DNA of 31,456 nt from an uncultured Bacilli bacterium (GTDB lineage Bacteria > Bacillota_I > Bacilli_A > RF39 > UBA660). Below the pieces are notes generated by a model. It was not told where the DNA came from, did no database searches, and worked only from the letters and a program-made list of their open reading frames with translations. Position 1 is the first letter of the stretch; the number at the start of each line of letters is the position of its first letter. A program made the position numbers and the translations under genes. Below are positions 29,674 through 31,456 of the stretch, piece by piece. The stretch covers positions 1 to 31,456 of the forward strand of contig CAKPEJ010000014.1 of NCBI GenBank assembly GCA_934149325.1, read 5' to 3'.

Positions 29674-30540
29674 ATGTATGAATTAAAAGAAGAATTAAAT
29701 ATAGAAAATATGATATATGAAATAAGAGGAAAACAAGTAATGATTGATAGCGATTTAGCTAGACTTTATGAATGTAAAAATGGAACAAAAGAAATAAATC
29801 AGGCGGTAAAAAACAATATGAACAAATTTCCAGAGAGATATAGTTTTCAATTGAGTGATGAGGAGTATAGTAATTTGAGGTCAAAAATTTTGACCTCAAG
29901 TTGTAATAAATATGGTGGTAGACGATATAATCCGAGAGTATTTACAGAGCAGGGAGTAGCAATGCTTGCTACAATATTAAAATCAAAGGTTGCTGTACAG
30001 ACAAGTATAAAAATAATGGATACATTTGTAAAAATGAGAAAATACATATCAAATAATTTGATAGAACAAAAATATATAAATCAATTAGTGTTAGAAGATC
30101 ATAATTCAATAAAATTACTTCAAGAATCATTTTCAAAATTAGAGGAAAAACAAAAAATAAATACAATATTTTATGAAGGTCAGATATATGATGCATATTC
30201 ACTACTTATAGATATATTAAGTACAGCAAAAAAAGAAATAATGATAATAGATAATTATGCAGGAAAAGAATTATTGGATATTTTAAAAGAAATTAATATA
30301 AATATAAAAATAGTATCTAGTAATATAGATAATATGTTAAAGAAAAAGTATGAATCACAATATAGTAATGTATCATTTATAAACAATAATACTTTTCATG
30401 ATAGATTTTTAATAATAGATAGAAAAATTTTATATAATTCAGGTTCATCTTTTAAAGATTTAGGAAAGAAGTGTTTTTATATTGGAAAAATAGATGATGA
30501 AGAAATATTAAATAATACATTAAAAAAGATAGGAGAGTAA
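29674..30540 (+). CDS. ORF6N-PLD protein, copy 3
   Basis: The 288-aa protein has the same plan as copy 2: an ORF6N domain (residues about 8-110, with D-S-D-L-A-R-L-Y-E-C-K-N-G-T-K, F-P-E-R-Y-S-F-Q-L, F-T-E-Q-G-V-A-M-L-A-T) and a PLD-like C-terminal domain with H-D-R-F-L-I-I-D. From about 30050 to the stop it matches copy 2 almost base for base; the few differences are silent or conservative (one I to T near the end). Its N-terminal half resembles copy 1 more than copy 2, so the gene is a mosaic. GGAGAG overlaps the copy 2 stop, as in the previous junction. It is the intact reference for the frameshift in copy 1. Confidence 0.85.
   Translation: MYELKEELNIENMIYEIRGKQVMIDSDLARLYECKNGTKEINQAVKNNMNKFPERYSFQLSDEEYSNLRSKILTSSCNKYGGRRYNPRVFTEQGVAMLATILKSKVAVQTSIKIMDTFVKMRKYISNNLIEQKYINQLVLEDHNSIKLLQESFSKLEEKQKINTIFYEGQIYDAYSLLIDILSTAKKEIMIIDNYAGKELLDILKEININIKIVSSNIDNMLKKKYESQYSNVSFINNNTFHDRFLIIDRKILYNSGSSFKDLGKKCFYIGKIDDEEILNNTLKKIGE
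29875..29899. repeat. 25-bp perfect palindrome in copy 3
   Basis: Left arm TTGAGGTCAAAA (29875-29886), centre A (29887), right arm TTTTGACCTCAA (29888-29899). It encodes L-R-S-K-I-L-T-S at the same alignment position as in copies 1 and 2. Confidence 0.95.
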
Positions 30541-30599
30541 CAAAAAAATTATAAAACTCCAGATAGTATTAATATTATGTAACAATTAAAACTCACGAT

Positions 30600-30763
30600 T
30601 TTATGGAAAAGAGGTATAGTTGAAATCTTGAATTTTATTGAATACTAATGTATTTACTTAGAAAATATGACTGAAGTAGATAAAGTAGTTGTTGAATATT
30701 TTAAATCAGAAAATATGGTTTATATTAATATTGCAAATGGTAATACGAAATTATTGATATAGA
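30600..30763 (+). pseudogene. Decayed coding remnant downstream of the ORF6N array
   Basis: One frame reads R-G-I-V-E-I-L-N-F-I-E-Y up to a stop near 30648. A second frame then reads Y-L-E-N-M-T-E-V-D-K-V-V-V-E-Y-F-K and continues to TAG at 30761-30763. The protein-like composition in two frames, with no ribosome binding site, looks like a frameshifted relic. The gene family is not recognised. The rest of 30541-30800 holds nothing else. Confidence 0.35.
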
Positions 30764-30806
30764 TAATTAATTGAATTAAATAGAAGATTATTTCTTTTAA
30801 TTTTTA

Positions 30807-30815
30807 TGTTATAAT
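30807..30815 (+). promoter_or_regulatory. Extended -10 promoter for the last GNAT gene
   Basis: TG at 30807-30808 and TATAAT at 30810-30815 give TGnTATAAT, 20 bases before the ATG at 30836. No -35 box is evident. Confidence 0.55.
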
Positions 30816-30835
30816 TTTATAAAAGGAGAGAAATA

Positions 30836-31297
30836 ATGAAAGATTTTAATTTAGAAATTGTAACAGAAGAAGATTTGTTAAAATACGCAAATATAGTATT
30901 AAAGTTGTGTAAGGAGCATTTTATATTAAGGAAAAATATTGGATATAAAGATTATGAACATGAAAGTGAAAATTTTAATGTTTATAATATAGTAGGTGAT
31001 TTTAAAAAAATTGGCGTAAATTATTATTTTATAAAAAATAATAATATTATAGTTGGTACAATTGCAAGCTATGAGAAACAATCAGAAATTAATGGAGAAC
31101 CTATTATATATGTTGACTCTTTTTACATATTCCCAGAATATAGAAATATGGGGTTTGGTAAAAAATCTATAGATGAAATAAGAAGAACCAATCCTAGAAA
31201 AAAAATAGAATTACATTGTCTCTATGGAAATAATGCAGAATTATTTTATGATAAAATTGGTGGTAAAAAAGTAAAAATAGTTTATACTTTTGAATAA
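30836..31297 (+). CDS. GNAT family N-acetyltransferase
   Basis: The 153-aa protein has the GNAT fold signature: G-T-I-A-S-Y-E as beta4, V-D-S-F-Y-I-F as beta5 next to the acetyl-CoA loop E-Y-R-N-M-G-F-G-K-K (R-x-x-G-x-G, about residues 102-111), and the C-terminal N-A-E-L-F-Y-D-K-I-G-G-K. The beginning is less typical (L-K-L-C-K-E-H-F-I-L-R-K). The acceptor is unknown. AAAGGAGAG lies 6 bases before the ATG, which has its own extended -10 promoter. It is not closely similar to the GNAT at 25882. Confidence 0.85.
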   Translation: MKDFNLEIVTEEDLLKYANIVLKLCKEHFILRKNIGYKDYEHESENFNVYNIVGDFKKIGVNYYFIKNNNIIVGTIASYEKQSEINGEPIIYVDSFYIFPEYRNMGFGKKSIDEIRRTNPRKKIELHCLYGNNAELFYDKIGGKKVKIVYTFE

Positions 31298-31443
31298 AAA
31301 GTATTTTAATGGCAAAGTTAAGGGTTAAAAATACTAATTAAAATATAATAAAGTTATATTTAATTTTACTAATATATAAAAAATAATAAAATGTAAAAAC
31401 AATTTGATAGTAAAAATAGTATCATATGTAATAAGATGAATTT

Positions 31444-31456
31444 AAAGAAAGGAGGA
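31444..31456 (+). promoter_or_regulatory. Ribosome binding site of a gene beyond the window
   Basis: The window ends in AAAGAAAGGAGGA, a perfect Shine-Dalgarno sequence, so another plus-strand gene starts a few bases outside. The stretch 31298-31443 shows no gene and no clear terminator, only AT-rich DNA. Confidence 0.6.

Larger units (their letters stand above)
28409..30540 (+). repeat. Long direct repeats: PLD-domain coding segments in three tandem copies
   Basis: About 390 bases encoding the PLD-like domain occur at 28409-28798, 29280-29669 and 30151-30540 (spacing 871). Copies 1 and 2 read identical throughout; copy 3 has about three substitutions. Copies 2 and 3 share a further ~110 bases upstream, including the linker. 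The repeats also include the start of the next gene. They would support recombination, copy-number change and exchange of ORF6N halves. Confidence 0.9.

Noticed and set aside
29131..30202. Minus-strand 66- to 77-aa ORFs with the same N-terminal sequence inside ORF6N copies 2 and 3
   Set aside because: They recur only because the underlying genes are repeats; no ribosome binding site or independent support.

Overview
The window is very AT-rich Bacillota DNA (roughly three quarters or more A+T by eye). It uses the standard genetic code: TGG encodes Trp and TGA ends several genes. A complete GerA-type germinant receptor operon points to an endospore former. A ClpB without its N-domain, HrcA/CIRCE control and the compact gene style resemble uncultured gut Bacilli of the RF39/Erysipelotrichia/Mollicutes-sister type. 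That placement is inference.

Layout. 1-4292 looks like one end of an integrative mobilizable element: the C-terminal part of a large serine recombinase cut by the window edge, a 160-bp block of nested inverted repeats (candidate oriT or att), a MobV-type relaxase, and a 597-aa protein of unknown function followed by a 44-aa acidic protein. A tRNA-Thr(CGT) gene follows at 4461. Small unknown ORFs lie at 4762-6026. ClpB follows under a CIRCE operator that shares bases with its -35 box. Then come a kinase-like protein, a UPF0316 membrane protein with a cysteine-rich 90-aa partner, an OGG1-type DNA glycosylase, and a minus-strand gerAA-gerAC-gerAB operon.

14.5-27.8 kb is a mostly plus-strand run of small enzymes: a HEMLH metalloprotein, a zinc-dependent phospholipase-like protein, a Nudix hydrolase, an ECF-like sigma factor with a soluble partner, a histidine phosphatase, a fusion of an unknown domain with a P-loop kinase, a class-A beta-lactamase-like serine hydrolase, PnuC, a HAD hydrolase, a nonsense-interrupted alkaline-phosphatase-superfamily protein, a DUF4932 metalloprotein (minus strand), an RlmD/TrmA-type RNA methyltransferase, a GNAT, a two-domain acyltransferase-like protein and a YgjV-like membrane protein. 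A short chimeric relic at 19759-19903 joins the start of the RNA methyltransferase gene to the end of the GNAT gene that follows it 5 kb downstream.

The most striking locus is 27.77-30.54 kb. After a promoter and a leader carrying a terminator-like hairpin come three tandem genes. Each joins an ORF6N (phage antirepressor-type) N-terminal domain to a phospholipase-D-like C-terminal domain. The C-terminal halves are nearly identical at DNA level, whereas the N-terminal halves differ. Each copy has, at the same place in the reading frame, a perfect 25-bp palindrome (12-nt arms, 1-nt centre). Its sequence differs between copies, and every arm difference is matched by the complementary change in the other arm. 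This suggests selection on the DNA or RNA symmetry itself, for example a self-recognition site for each protein. Copy 1 has a one-base frameshift.
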